Source: Saccharothrix sp. NRRL B-16348
GTDB lineage: Bacteria; Actinomycetota; Actinomycetes; Mycobacteriales; Pseudonocardiaceae
Assembly (NCBI RefSeq): GCF_001280085.1
Contig: NZ_LGED01000240.1
Coordinates: 1 to 64,000, forward strand
DNA length: 64,000 nucleotides
Direction of reading: 5' to 3'
Below are positions 9,616 to 18,650 of this stretch, piece by piece. Position numbers and translations under genes: made by a program. The notes under the pieces were generated by a model that ran no database searches, was not told the origin of the DNA, and saw only the letters and a program-made list of their open reading frames with translations. The first letter of the stretch is position 1; each line of letters opens with the position of its first letter.

Positions 9616-10787
9616 ACGCCCACCGCTTCGAGCTCCGCCTCGATCGCGGCTTCCAGGCGCTCGCGCACCTCGGGAACGGCGATCTTGAGCAGGATCTCGT
9701 GGAAGAAGCCGCGCACGACCAGTCGGCGCGCCTGGTCCTCCGGGATGCCGCGGGCCTGGAGGTAGAACAGCTGCTCGTCGTCGAACCGGCCGGTGGCGCT
9801 GGCGTGGCCCGCGCCCTCGATCTCGCCGGTCTCGATCTCCAGGTTGGGCACCGAGTCGGCGCGCGCGCCGTCGGTGAGCACCAGGTTCCGGTTCAGCTCG
9901 AACGTCTCGGTGCCCTCGGCCGCGGCGCGGATCAGCACGTCGCCGATCCACACCGTGTGCGCGTCCTCGCCCTGCAGCGCGCCCTTGTAGACCACGTTGC
10001 TGCGGCAGTTGGACGCCGAGTGGTCGATGAAGGTGCGGTGCTCCAGGTGCTGGCCCGCGTCGGCGAAGTACAGGCCGAGCAGTTCGGCGTCGCCGCCGCG
10101 GCCGGTGTAGGTGACCACCGGCGTGAGGCGGACGACGTTGCCGCCGAGGGTGATGACGGTGTGCTTGAACGAGGCGTCGCGGCCCAGCTTGGCGTGGTGC
10201 GACGACACGTGCACCGCGTCGTCGGCCCAGTCCTGGATGGCGACCACGGTCAGGTGCGCGCCGTCGCCGACGACGAACTCGACGTTGTCGGCGTACGCGC
10301 CGGAGCCGCGGTGGTCGATGACGACGACGGCCTCGGCGAACTGCTTGGCGTGCACGTGCAGGTGGCCGTAGGCGACCTGGCCCTCGCCCGCGCCGGTCAC
10401 CGTGATGGTGGTCGGCTCGGACTTCGCGTCACCGGGGAGGGTGACGACGGTGGCCTCGGTGAACGACGACCAGGCCTGGGCGGCGACGCGGTCACCGGGG
10501 GTGCCCGCGACGCCCAGCCGCTCGTCGCCGCGTGCCACGGTCTCGACCGTGACGCCGTCCGGCGCGTTGACCTCGACGTTCGCCGTGCCGGTGGCCTCGG
10601 CGCCGTTGTGCAGGTTCGCCAGGCGCTTCATGGGGGTGAAGCGCCAGATCTCCTCGCGACCGCCGGGCACTTCGAACGCGTTCACGTCGAACGACGTGAA
10701 GTGGTCCGCGCGCGAAGAGATCGGGGCACCCGCACCGTGCGAGTGGGCCGTCAGGCCGTGTTGTTCTTGATCGGTGGTGACGGCCAT
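9612..10787 (-). CDS. sufD: Fe-S cluster assembly protein SufD
   Basis: The 391-residue beta-helix scaffold is a paralogue of SufB and forms SufBC2D with SufB and SufC. Visible family features are EIWRFTPMKRLANL near residue 50, the LGLYFADAGQHLEHRTFIDH beta-helix strand and the C-terminal block EDQARRLVVRGFFHEIL. That block also matches SufB, whose equivalent reads [15 protein letters not shown]. It starts one base after the sufB stop and overlaps the Rieske gene downstream. Confidence 0.92.
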   Translation of the reverse strand: MAVTTDQEQHGLTAHSHGAGAPISSRADHFTSFDVNAFEVPGGREEIWRFTPMKRLANLHNGAEATGTANVEVNAPDGVTVETVARGDERLGVAGTPGDRVAAQAWSSFTEATVVTLPGDAKSEPTTITVTGAGEGQVAYGHLHVHAKQFAEAVVVIDHRGSGAYADNVEFVVGDGAHLTVVAIQDWADDAVHVSSHHAKLGRDASFKHTVITLGGNVVRLTPVVTYTGRGGDAELLGLYFADAGQHLEHRTFIDHSASNCRSNVVYKGALQGEDAHTVWIGDVLIRAAAEGTETFELNRNLVLTDGARADSVPNLEIETGEIEGAGHASATGRFDDEQLFYLQARGIPEDQARRLVVRGFFHEILLKIAVPEVRERLEAAIEAELEAVGV

Positions 10788-10788
10788 G

Positions 10789-12234
10789 TCAGCCGACGGC
10801 CCCTTCCATCTGCAGCTCGATCAGGCGGTTCAGCTCGAGGGCGTACTCCATCGGCAGCTCGCGCGCGATGGGCTCGACGAACCCGCGCACGATCATCGCC
10901 ATGGCCTCGTCCTCGTTGAGACCGCGGGACATCAGGTAGAACAGCTGGTCCTCGGAGACCTTCGAGACCGTGGCCTCGTGGCCCATCGACACGTCGTCCT
11001 CGCGGACGTCGACGTACGGGTAGGTGTCCGAGCGGCTGATGTTGTCCACCAGCAGCGCGTCGCACTTGACCGTGGACTTCGAGTGGTGCGCCCGCTTGTT
11101 GACCTGGACCAGGCCGCGGTAGGAGGTGCGGCCACCGCCGCGCGCCACCGACTTCGACACGATCGTGGACGACGTGTAAGGCGCCATGTGGACCATCTTC
11201 GCGCCGGCGTCCTGGTGCTGGCCCTCGCCCGCGAACGCGATCGAGAGGACCTCGCCCTTGGCGTGCTCGCCCATCAGGAACACGGCCGGGTACTTCATGG
11301 TGACCTTGGAGCCGATGTTGCCGTCGATCCACTCCATGGTCGCGCCCTCTTCGGCCTTCGCGCGCTTGGTGACCAGGTTGTAGACGTTGTTCGACCAGTT
11401 CTGGATGGTCGTGTAGCGGCAGCGACCACCCTTCTTGACGATGATCTCCACGACGGCGGAGTGCAGCGAGTCCGACGAGTAGATCGGCGCGGTGCAGCCC
11501 TCGACGTAGTGCACGTACGCGCCCTCGTCGACGATGATCAGCGTGCGCTCGAACTGGCCCATGTTCTCGGTGTTGATCCGGAAGTAGGCCTGGAGCGGGA
11601 TGTCGACGTGGACGCCCTTGGGCACGTAGATGAACGAGCCGCCCGACCACACCGAGGAGTTCAGCGCGGAGAACTTGTTGTCACCCGACGGGATGACGGA
11701 GCCGAAGTACTCCTTGAACAGCTCCGGGTGCTCGCGCAGCGCCGTGTCCGTGTCCAGGAAGATGACGCCCTGCTCCTCAAGGTCCTCGCGGATCTTGTGG
11801 TAGACGACCTCGGACTCGTACTGGGCCGCGACGCCGGACACCAGGCGCTGCTTCTCCGCCTCCGGGATGCCGAGGCGGTCGTAGGTGTTCTTGATCTCGT
11901 CGGGCAGGTCGTCCCAGGTCGCCGCCTGCTTCTCGGTCGACCGGACGAAGTACTTGATGTTGTCGAAGTCGATGCCCGACAGGTCGGAGCCCCACGTCGG
12001 CATCGGCTTGCGGTCGAACAGCCGCAGCGCCTTCAGCCGGAACTCCAGCATCCACTCGGGCTCGTTCTTCTTCGCCGAGATGTCCCGAACGACGTCCTCG
12101 TTCAGGCCCCGGCGAGCGCTCGCGCCTGCCACGTCCGAGTCGGACCAGCCGAACTCGTAGTTGCCGATGCTCGCCAGGGTCTCTTCCTGGGTGAGCGGGG
12201 CTGTGGTGGTGCGCTGCTCGGCAGCGGCAGTCAT
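10789..12234 (-). CDS. sufB: Fe-S cluster assembly scaffold SufB
   Basis: This 481-residue scaffold is the site of nascent cluster assembly. It carries [19 protein letters not shown] at the start, the [15 protein letters not shown] block, and [20 protein letters not shown], whose cysteine matches the essential residue near the SufB/SufD interface. Full-length alignment by eye shows no intein; M. tuberculosis SufB (Rv1461) is interrupted by one. ATG at 12234 overlaps the sufR stop (4 nt), so the longer frame from 12411 is rejected. Confidence 0.94.
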   Translation of the reverse strand: MTAAAEQRTTTAPLTQEETLASIGNYEFGWSDSDVAGASARRGLNEDVVRDISAKKNEPEWMLEFRLKALRLFDRKPMPTWGSDLSGIDFDNIKYFVRSTEKQAATWDDLPDEIKNTYDRLGIPEAEKQRLVSGVAAQYESEVVYHKIREDLEEQGVIFLDTDTALREHPELFKEYFGSVIPSGDNKFSALNSSVWSGGSFIYVPKGVHVDIPLQAYFRINTENMGQFERTLIIVDEGAYVHYVEGCTAPIYSSDSLHSAVVEIIVKKGGRCRYTTIQNWSNNVYNLVTKRAKAEEGATMEWIDGNIGSKVTMKYPAVFLMGEHAKGEVLSIAFAGEGQHQDAGAKMVHMAPYTSSTIVSKSVARGGGRTSYRGLVQVNKRAHHSKSTVKCDALLVDNISRSDTYPYVDVREDDVSMGHEATVSKVSEDQLFYLMSRGLNEDEAMAMIVRGFVEPIARELPMEYALELNRLIELQMEGAVG

Positions 12235-12932
12235 GCGGGCTCCCCTCCATCTGGGATCCGGGGTGTGTTCGGGATGTGCGTCGTGCACACGGCATCGCCG
12301 CGGGCGATGGTGGCCAGGCGCTGGACGTGCGTGCCGAGCAGGTCGGCGAACGCCGCCGTCTCGGTCTCGCACAACTGCGGGAACTCCGCCGCGACGTGCG
12401 CCACGGGGCACAGGTGCTGGCAGAGCTGCTCGCCCGCCCCCACGTGACGCGCCGAAGCAGCGTAGCCCTCCCTGGTCAGCGCCACGGCGAGGGCCTTGGC
12501 CCGCTCCGCGGCGTCGGGCTGGGCCACGATGGCCGCTCGGTGCCGGTCGACGAAGGCGGACACCCGTCGTTCGGCGAAGGCTCGTACCGCCTCCTCCCCG
12601 CCCTGTTCGGCGAGGAACCGCAGCGCGGCGGCGGCGAGGTCGTCGTAGGCGTGCCCGAAGCGGGCCCGCCCCTGCTCGGTCAGCAGGAAGAGCTTGGCCG
12701 GGCGACCCCGGCCGCGCTGACCCCGTCGCGGGGCCTCCCTGCTGGTCGCCTCGCCGTCGGCCACCAGCGCGTCGATGTGCCGGCGCACCGCCGTGGGGCT
12801 CAGGCCGAGCTGTTCCGCGACCGAGGCCGCGGTCACCGGGCCCTGCTCCAGGAGGAGCCGTGCGACGGCGTGCCGGGTACGGCCGTCGTGCCCGGACGGC
12901 ACAGCGGTCGAATGGGTCCCGGCGTTTTTCAC
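12231..12932 (-). CDS. sufR: SufR, iron-sulfur-sensing repressor of the suf operon
   Basis: The 233-residue protein has an N-terminal winged helix ([30 protein letters not shown], given here as positions about 32-61) and a C-terminal cysteine cluster. The cluster reads [16 protein letters not shown] and AVCTTH, able to hold a [4Fe-4S] cluster. SufR homologues repress suf when clusters are plentiful. GTG at 12932 is chosen because it directly abuts the CAAC-N6-GTTG operator; the mRNA may be leaderless. Starting further downstream would shorten only the disordered N-terminus. It is the first gene of the operon and overlaps sufB by 4 nt, so it also regulates itself. Confidence 0.9.
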   Translation of the reverse strand: MKNAGTHSTAVPSGHDGRTRHAVARLLLEQGPVTAASVAEQLGLSPTAVRRHIDALVADGEATSREAPRRGQRGRGRPAKLFLLTEQGRARFGHAYDDLAAAALRFLAEQGGEEAVRAFAERRVSAFVDRHRAAIVAQPDAAERAKALAVALTREGYAASARHVGAGEQLCQHLCPVAHVAAEFPQLCETETAAFADLLGTHVQRLATIARGDAVCTTHIPNTPRIPDGGEPA

Positions 12933-12945
12933 AACACCAGTGTTG
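12932..12945. promoter_or_regulatory. SufR operator (CAAC-N6-GTTG palindrome)
   Basis: The 14 bases are CAACACCAGTGTTG, an exact match to the CAAC-N6-GTTG inverted repeat reported for SufR in cyanobacteria and Streptomyces. The site touches the proposed sufR GTG, where a repressor would block RNA polymerase. Upstream on the minus strand, AAATACGC could be part of the -10 region. The divergent mptB-like gene starts 83 nt away and may share this control region. Confidence 0.75.
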
Positions 12946-13027
12946 CGTATTTCGCGGGCAGTCGCAAAGATCGACCCTCGTCGGGTGACCCGAGTCACGC
13001 GTTCCGGCCGGTCGCTACCCTTCGGGC

Positions 13028-14611
13028 GTGGCGGCGGGCGGAATGGTGATGGCGAACCGGAGCGAGATCGGCGAGGCAGCACCCCTCGACGCGCCCGAAC
13101 GGCGGCAGCTCGACGTGATCCGCCGGTGGGGCACGGTGGGCGCGCTGCTGCTGGCGGTCGGCTCGCTCGGGTCGGGCGCCGCGCCGATCTTCAGCCCGCT
13201 GCCCGGCACGCCGCTGCTCGGGCTGTTCGTGCGGATGCCCAGCGCGTCCATGGCCGTGGTGTGGACCGGCATGTTCCTCATCGTGTCGGCGTGGCTGTGG
13301 CTGGGCCGGTTCGCCCGGCCGGGTCGTCCCCGGCTGATGTCGCGCAGCCAGCTCGACCGCACGCTGCTGATGTGGATCACGCCGCTGGTGTTCGTGCTGC
13401 CCATGTTCAGCCGGGACGTCTACAGCTACCTGGCGCAGTCGCAGATCGCGGCCAACGGGCAGGACCCGTACGAGCTGGGGCCGGCGACGGCGCTGGGCGT
13501 CGAGCACGACCTGACGAAGAACGTGCCGAACATCTGGCGCGAGACGCCCGCGCCGTACGGGCCGCTGTTCCTGGCCGCCGGTCGGGTCATCTCGATGGTG
13601 ACCGGCGACAGCGTGCTGCCCGGCATCTTCCTGCACCGGCTGCTGGGGCTGCTGGGGCTGGCGATGATCGTGTGGGCGCTGCCCCGGCTGGCGCGGCGCT
13701 TCGGCGTGCCCCCGGTGAGCGCGCTGTGGCTGGGCGCGGCGAACCCGCTGGTGCTGTTCCACCTGGTCGTGGGCGTGCACAACGAGGGGCTGGCGATCGG
13801 CCTGATGCTGGTGGGGCTGGAGTTGGCGTTGCGGAAGATGCCGCTGGTCCCGGGCACGCCGATGACGCGTGAAGAGCTGCTGTGGATCGTCCTCGGGGCG
13901 ACCATGATCACGTTGGGCGCGGCGGTGAAGATCCCGGCCGCGCTGGCGCTCGGGTTCCTGGGCGTGCTGATCGCGCGGCGGTGGGGCGGGCGGTTCTCCG
14001 ACCTGGTGCGGTCGGCGTTGTTGTTGCTGGTCATCTCGGGTGTGGTGATGGTCGGGACGTGCGTGGGCACCGGGCTCGGGTTCGGGTGGGTGGAGACGCT
14101 GAACGTGGCCGGCACGGTGAAGAGCTGGATGTCGCCGCCGACCGCGATGGGGTTCATGGGCGGCGGGCTGGGGCTGGCGCTCGGGCTGGGCAACCACACC
14201 GAGTCGGTGATCGTGCTGATGCGGATCGTGACGCAGGCCGTGTCGGTGGTGATCGTGGCGACCCTGCTGTGGAAGGCGTTCCGGGGTCGGATCAAGGCGG
14301 TCAACGGCCTGGGCGCGGGGTTGGGCGCGGTGCTCGTGCTCGGGCCCGTGCTGCAGCCGTGGTACGTGCTGTGGGCGGCGTTGCCGCTGGCCACGGCCGT
14401 GCTGGCGCGCCGGTTCCGGGTCTTCGCCACCACCGCCAGCGCCGTGATCGCGGTGATCCTGCCGCCGACGGGCTCGGCGTTCGACGGTCGCGCCTACATC
14501 GTGCCGCAGGCCGTGACGGGCGCCGTGATCGTGTTCGCGGTGTGCCTCTTCGTGGCCCGCAAACAGGTCATCCCCTTGATCAAACGCGACCCCCTCCCCG
14601 GCTCCGCCTGA
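13028..14611 (+). CDS. mptB: GT-C mannosyltransferase, MptB type
   Basis: The 527-residue protein has about 12 membrane helices. An acidic loop, FSRDVYSYLAQSQIAANG with DPYELGP after it (about residues 124-148), matches the polyprenol-phosphomannose-dependent alpha-1,6-mannosyltransferase family (MptA/MptB) of lipomannan synthesis. It would add mannose from polyprenyl-phosphomannose on the outer face of the membrane. The genomic context agrees: in M. tuberculosis mptB (Rv1459c) is divergent from sufR (Rv1460), as here. GTG 13028, ATG 13043 and ATG 13049 are all possible starts. The stop is followed directly by repeat array A. Confidence 0.85.
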   Translation: MAAGGMVMANRSEIGEAAPLDAPERRQLDVIRRWGTVGALLLAVGSLGSGAAPIFSPLPGTPLLGLFVRMPSASMAVVWTGMFLIVSAWLWLGRFARPGRPRLMSRSQLDRTLLMWITPLVFVLPMFSRDVYSYLAQSQIAANGQDPYELGPATALGVEHDLTKNVPNIWRETPAPYGPLFLAAGRVISMVTGDSVLPGIFLHRLLGLLGLAMIVWALPRLARRFGVPPVSALWLGAANPLVLFHLVVGVHNEGLAIGLMLVGLELALRKMPLVPGTPMTREELLWIVLGATMITLGAAVKIPAALALGFLGVLIARRWGGRFSDLVRSALLLLVISGVVMVGTCVGTGLGFGWVETLNVAGTVKSWMSPPTAMGFMGGGLGLALGLGNHTESVIVLMRIVTQAVSVVIVATLLWKAFRGRIKAVNGLGAGLGAVLVLGPVLQPWYVLWAALPLATAVLARRFRVFATTASAVIAVILPPTGSAFDGRAYIVPQAVTGAVIVFAVCLFVARKQVIPLIKRDPLPGSA

Positions 14612-14617
14612 CCCTCA

Positions 14618-14798
14618 CTTTCGAGAGTCCTACCTTCACACCGCGTGAGTCCTACGTTCAGAACGCGAGTGTCCTACGTTCAGAACACCTGAGTTCAACG
14701 CTCAGCACGCGCGGCACGGCGTCGGGGCTGCGCTGAGCGTTGAATTCACGCACCCCGGACGTAGGACTCTCGCGCGCTGAACGTAGGACTCTCGCGGT
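14618..14798. repeat. 22-bp repeat array A (inverted double array)
   Basis: Three 22-bp units in reverse orientation (14618-14683) lead to a head palindrome CTGAGTTCAACGCTCAG (14689-14705). A 27-nt spacer follows, then a second head CTGAGCGTTGAATTCAC (14733-14749) and two forward units (14755-14798). The unit core is GAACGTAGGACTCTCGCG, with variation at the last bases. The two halves are complementary, so a transcript could fold into a hairpin of more than 60 bp. The array begins 6 nt after the mptB stop and ends 40 nt before the patatin gene. Confidence 0.9.
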
Positions 14799-14837
14799 GT
14801 AGCTGGGAGGATCGGGCGCAATCCGGGGAGGGAGTGC

Positions 14838-17800
14838 GTGATGGTCGACGTGCCGAGGGAGCAGATCCGGTTCGCCGTCGTGCTCAACGGGGGTGTGAGC
14901 CTCGCCGTGTGGATGGGCGGGGTCGTGCTCGAACTCGACCGCCTGACCAGGGGTGACGGCCCGTACGCCGACCTGCTGGACATGGTCGGCAGCACGGCGC
15001 GCGCCGACGTCATCACGGGCACGTCCGCAGGCGGCATCAACGGCGCCGCGTTGGCGTTGTCGCAGGTCAACGCCAACGCCCGGCTGGAACGGCTGCGTGA
15101 CCTGTGGGCCGAGCAAGGCCGGATGGAACAGCTGCTGCGCACCCCGTTCCGGGGCCAACCGGCGTCACTGCTGCGCGGCGATGAGTTCTTCCTCCCGAGG
15201 CTCCAGGAAGCCCTCGAACGCCTGACCACCGACTTCGCACCGCAAGAAGACCGGCCGGTCGACCTGCGCATCACGACGACGCTGCTCGCGGGCGTGCCCA
15301 CGGTCACCCACGACGACCTCGGCCAGACCCTCGTCCAGTCCACCCACCAGGGCAGCTTCTCGTTCCGCCGCGACCCCGGCGGCCGGGACGACTTCACCGC
15401 CGACAAGCTCCCGACGCTGGTCAGCCGGATGGCGCTGGCCGCCCGCTCGTCCGCGTCGTTCCCGTTCGCGTTCGAGCCCTCGTTCATCCCGGTCGCACCC
15501 GGCGCGCCCGACGGCGACAAGCCCAACATGGCCGAGGTCGCGTCCTGGGCCAACGACACCGACAACCGGTCCCGCTACGCCGTCGACGGCGGCGTCCTGG
15601 TCAACACGCCCACCAAGGAGGCGTTGGAGGCCATCGACCGGATGCCCGCCGAGGGCCCGGTGCGGCGGGTGATGCTGCTGGTGTTCCCGCACGCCCCCGA
15701 GGCGGTGGTCGAGCCGGTCGCCCCGGTGGACGGCGCCCTGCCCAGCACGATGGCCACCGGCGGCAAGCTGCTCGGCGCGCTGACCAGCCAGAGCGGCCGG
15801 ACCTACGTCGAACGCATCGAGGAGCACAACCGCAACGCCGCCTCCCGCCGCGGCGGGCGCAACGCCCTGCTGGACCGGCTCGCGTCCGGCGGCTCGGTCA
15901 CCGGGAAGGTGTACGCGCTGGCCGAGACCCTGCACGACCACTACGAGGACGTGCGCATCCGGCACGCCGCCCGCGACGTCACGTCCCGCCAGTTCGAGGT
16001 GCCGGGCGCGAACGCCGCCGGTTGGACGTTCGAACGGGTCCGCGCCGCGGCCGAGGCGGCGCAGCGCGAGTACCGCGCCGACCACAGCAAGCTGCCGTAC
16101 GTGCCGACCCGGCCCCAGCCCGCCGCGCTGCCCGACCACGGCTGGCCGTGGGGCATCACGATGGCCGAACGGCTCGCGTCCGCCGCGATGGACGTGCTCA
16201 AACGCCTGGTGTGGGTGATGCCGGACGCCCAGCGGCTCGCGATGGCCCGCACGAACCTGTTCGACGTGCGGGCGAGGCTGCGCGCCGCCCGGATCGAGCT
16301 GGACGGGCACTGGACCACCGAGGGGACCGAGGAGCTCGACCAGGCGTACTGGGAACGGCGGGTCCACCGGTTCGCCGAGAAGATGCTGGACGAGCCGGAC
16401 GGCGTCGGGCAGCGGGTGCGCGAGCAGGTGGAGCGGATCGCGGGCGTCCTGGGCGACGCGCACGACATCCTCGACCAACTGGAGGACGAGCAGCTGCGGG
16501 TCGGCGAGCTGCGGTCGTGGCACCGGCTGCTGACGGAGCCGCGCACCGACGCGGAGGCCGAGGCGGGGCTCGTGGCGGGCGAGCTGCTGCTGTCGCGGGT
16601 GCTGGCCCTGGAGGTCGCGACGACGTGCCTGGCCGACGACACCCGCGGCGGCCTCGACCAGGCCGTCGAGCTGGTGCAGATCAGCCTGCAGACGCGCAAC
16701 GCGTTCGCCGAGTACAGCATCACCGCCGAGGACAAGGCGGGCGGCGCGTCCCTGCACCGGTTCTCCGGGTTCCTCAAGCGGTCCTGGCGGGTCAACGACT
16801 GGATCTGGGGGCGGCTCGACGGCGCGTCCATGCTGTGCAAGGTGGTGTTCGACCCGAAACGGCTGCTGCGCGTGGACCGGCTGACCGGTGGTGGCGGCGA
16901 TCCCGTCGAACGGGCCGCGGCCAAGGTCGACGAGCTGGTGGTGCAGCTGTTCGGCGACGGCGTGCCGGACGAGCTGGCGCCATACGCCGAGCGGGCGAAG
17001 GCGGAGCTGGGGAAGGTTTACGCGAACCCGGACGGCGACCACCCGCCGACGTGCGCGGCGCTGGCGGAGCTGGCCGCGTGGGGCCTGCACGTCCGGATCA
17101 TCTGCGAGGAGCTGCCCGCGCTGCGCGCCGCGATCCTGGCCGACCGGCACGAGGGCGCGGACCGGCGTTCGCGCGGCGAGCTGTTCCTGGAGGAGCAGGC
17201 CGCGCTGCTGGCCCGGCTGCCCGTGCGGACGGACGCGGAACGGGTCGAGGTGGGCGTGCGGGGGTTGAGCGCGTTCGACCGGGCGGGCATCGGGCGTGAG
17301 CCCCTGGTGCAGGAGGCGAGCAGCGACCAGGTGATCCGGACGGCGGCGACGGCCGCGGCGGTGGCGATCACCGTCGCCGACAGCGACAACTCCGGTCTCG
17401 GCACGGCGAAACCACTGACCAGGACGTTGCGCGGGGCGGCGCTGCTGCCGTACTGGACGATCACCGGGCTGACCAGGGGCGGCCGGTTGGCGCAGTTCCT
17501 CGGGCTGCTCGGGTTCGCGCTGGGCGGCGCGCTGCTGGTGCTGTCGTTGTTCGACCTGCTGCCGCCGTGGGCGGTGGGTCCGGCGGCGGCGTTCGGCGGG
17601 GGCACGCTGCTGGCCGCGTTCGGCTACGCGGCGCTGCGATCCGGCACGCTGCTGCACGGCCTGGTGCTGCTGTCGCCGGTGATCCCGCTGGTGACGGTGG
17701 CGATCGACCGGACCAGGAACGCGTTGGCGTCCGGCGAGACCGGCGACCAGGCCGTGACGGGCATGGTGGCCGTCGGTGGCGTGCTGCTGGTCGTGGTGGG

Positions 17801-18488
17801 GTTGCTGATCATCGGCAGCCTGCCCGCGCCGGTGGGCACGCCGTTGGCCGTGCTGGGCAAGATCCGGCTCAAGCCGCGGCTGCTGGTGCGGGTGCTGGTG
17901 GCCGCGGCGATCGTGGTCGGCGTGTGGGCCGTGGTGCGGTACCGGCTGTACGACCTGAGCCCGGCGCTGGTGGTCGTCGGGACGGTGGTCGCGATCGTGT
18001 TCGGCGCGGTCACGTCGTACGTGCTGGGCAGTTCGCTGCGGCGATGGCGGCAGGTGGACGGGGTGTGGGACACGGAGGCCGCCGAGCCGCCCGCGTCCGC
18101 GACCGCCGGGTGGGCCGCCGTGTACGGGACCGTGCTGCTGGTGATCGCCGCCGTGGTGCAGGTGTTCTCGCTGCGGTTCACCGGGTGGGAGGCGGTGCTG
18201 GGCACGGCGTTGGCGTTCGGGTTGGTGCTGCTGCTGGTGACGACGTGGTGGGTGCCGTTGCGGGCGCGGCGGACCATCGCCACGTCACTGGTGGAGCAGA
18301 TGTCCATTGTGGACTTCGAGCCGGACGACGTGGCCGACGTGCTGCTGAAGCGGTTGGAGGGTCACGGGATGCTGTTCAAGTTCCTCACCGAGCTGGACGA
18401 CACCGGCAAGCCCCGCCTCAGCACCGGCGGCCACCGCGTGGCGCACCGCGCGGCCTACCGCTCCGTCACAGGTTCCGACGTCGACTGA
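14838..18488 (+). CDS. giant patatin-like phospholipase with membrane C-terminus
   Basis: This 1216-residue protein has an N-terminal patatin domain with an oxyanion loop (LNGGVSLAVWMGGV, about 16-29), nucleophile motif GTSAGG (Ser63 or so) and catalytic dyad aspartate in AVDGGVLVNTP (about residue 250). The family hydrolyses acyl esters of lipids. A long helical middle (about 350-870) follows, then about eight hydrophobic helices (about 875-1130). The layout matches the patatin/DUF3376 proteins of actinobacteria. GTG 14838 and ATG 14841 are both possible, after GGAGGGAG. Repeat arrays A and B sit immediately on both sides. The gene has no counterpart at this place in the mycobacterial suf-mptB-ABC-ctaA order. 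Confidence 0.85.
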   Translation: MMVDVPREQIRFAVVLNGGVSLAVWMGGVVLELDRLTRGDGPYADLLDMVGSTARADVITGTSAGGINGAALALSQVNANARLERLRDLWAEQGRMEQLLRTPFRGQPASLLRGDEFFLPRLQEALERLTTDFAPQEDRPVDLRITTTLLAGVPTVTHDDLGQTLVQSTHQGSFSFRRDPGGRDDFTADKLPTLVSRMALAARSSASFPFAFEPSFIPVAPGAPDGDKPNMAEVASWANDTDNRSRYAVDGGVLVNTPTKEALEAIDRMPAEGPVRRVMLLVFPHAPEAVVEPVAPVDGALPSTMATGGKLLGALTSQSGRTYVERIEEHNRNAASRRGGRNALLDRLASGGSVTGKVYALAETLHDHYEDVRIRHAARDVTSRQFEVPGANAAGWTFERVRAAAEAAQREYRADHSKLPYVPTRPQPAALPDHGWPWGITMAERLASAAMDVLKRLVWVMPDAQRLAMARTNLFDVRARLRAARIELDGHWTTEGTEELDQAYWERRVHRFAEKMLDEPDGVGQRVREQVERIAGVLGDAHDILDQLEDEQLRVGELRSWHRLLTEPRTDAEAEAGLVAGELLLSRVLALEVATTCLADDTRGGLDQAVELVQISLQTRNAFAEYSITAEDKAGGASLHRFSGFLKRSWRVNDWIWGRLDGASMLCKVVFDPKRLLRVDRLTGGGGDPVERAAAKVDELVVQLFGDGVPDELAPYAERAKAELGKVYANPDGDHPPTCAALAELAAWGLHVRIICEELPALRAAILADRHEGADRRSRGELFLEEQAALLARLPVRTDAERVEVGVRGLSAFDRAGIGREPLVQEASSDQVIRTAATAAAVAITVADSDNSGLGTAKPLTRTLRGAALLPYWTITGLTRGGRLAQFLGLLGFALGGALLVLSLFDLLPPWAVGPAAAFGGGTLLAAFGYAALRSGTLLHGLVLLSPVIPLVTVAIDRTRNALASGETGDQAVTGMVAVGGVLLVVVGLLIIGSLPAPVGTPLAVLGKIRLKPRLLVRVLVAAAIVVGVWAVVRYRLYDLSPALVVVGTVVAIVFGAVTSYVLGSSLRRWRQVDGVWDTEAAEPPASATAGWAAVYGTVLLVIAAVVQVFSLRFTGWEAVLGTALAFGLVLLLVTTWWVPLRARRTIATSLVEQMSIVDFEPDDVADVLLKRLEGHGMLFKFLTELDDTGKPRLSTGGHRVAHRAAYRSVTGSDVD

Positions 18489-18646
18489 CCCGCGTGTCCT
18501 ACACCCAGAACGCGCGTGTCCTACGTTCGGAACAGGCGAGTTGAGCGTTCAGAACACCCAGAGGGCCTGGCTCTCGTGTTCTGAGTGTTCAACTCACGCG
18601 TTCTGAACGTAGGACACGCGTGTTCTGGAGGTAGGACACGCGGGGG
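18487..18646. repeat. 22-bp repeat array B (inverted double array, between convergent genes)
   Basis: Two reverse units (18487-18530), a degenerate head (18538-18552), a spacer, a head CTGAGTGTTCAACTCAC (18581-18597) and two forward units (18603-18646). The first unit overlaps the TGA stop of the patatin gene, and the last ends 5 nt before the stop of the convergent glycosyltransferase fusion gene. The complementary halves could act as a bidirectional terminator. Confidence 0.9.
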
Positions 18647-18650
18647 GTGG

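Noticed and set aside
10789..12234. intein in SufB, as in M. tuberculosis
   Set aside because: The protein has the normal 480-residue length with no splice-junction motifs.
15165..17657. 830-residue minus-strand open frame within the patatin gene
   Set aside because: Low-complexity Gln/Arg/Gly composition; the plus-strand gene has clear catalytic motifs.
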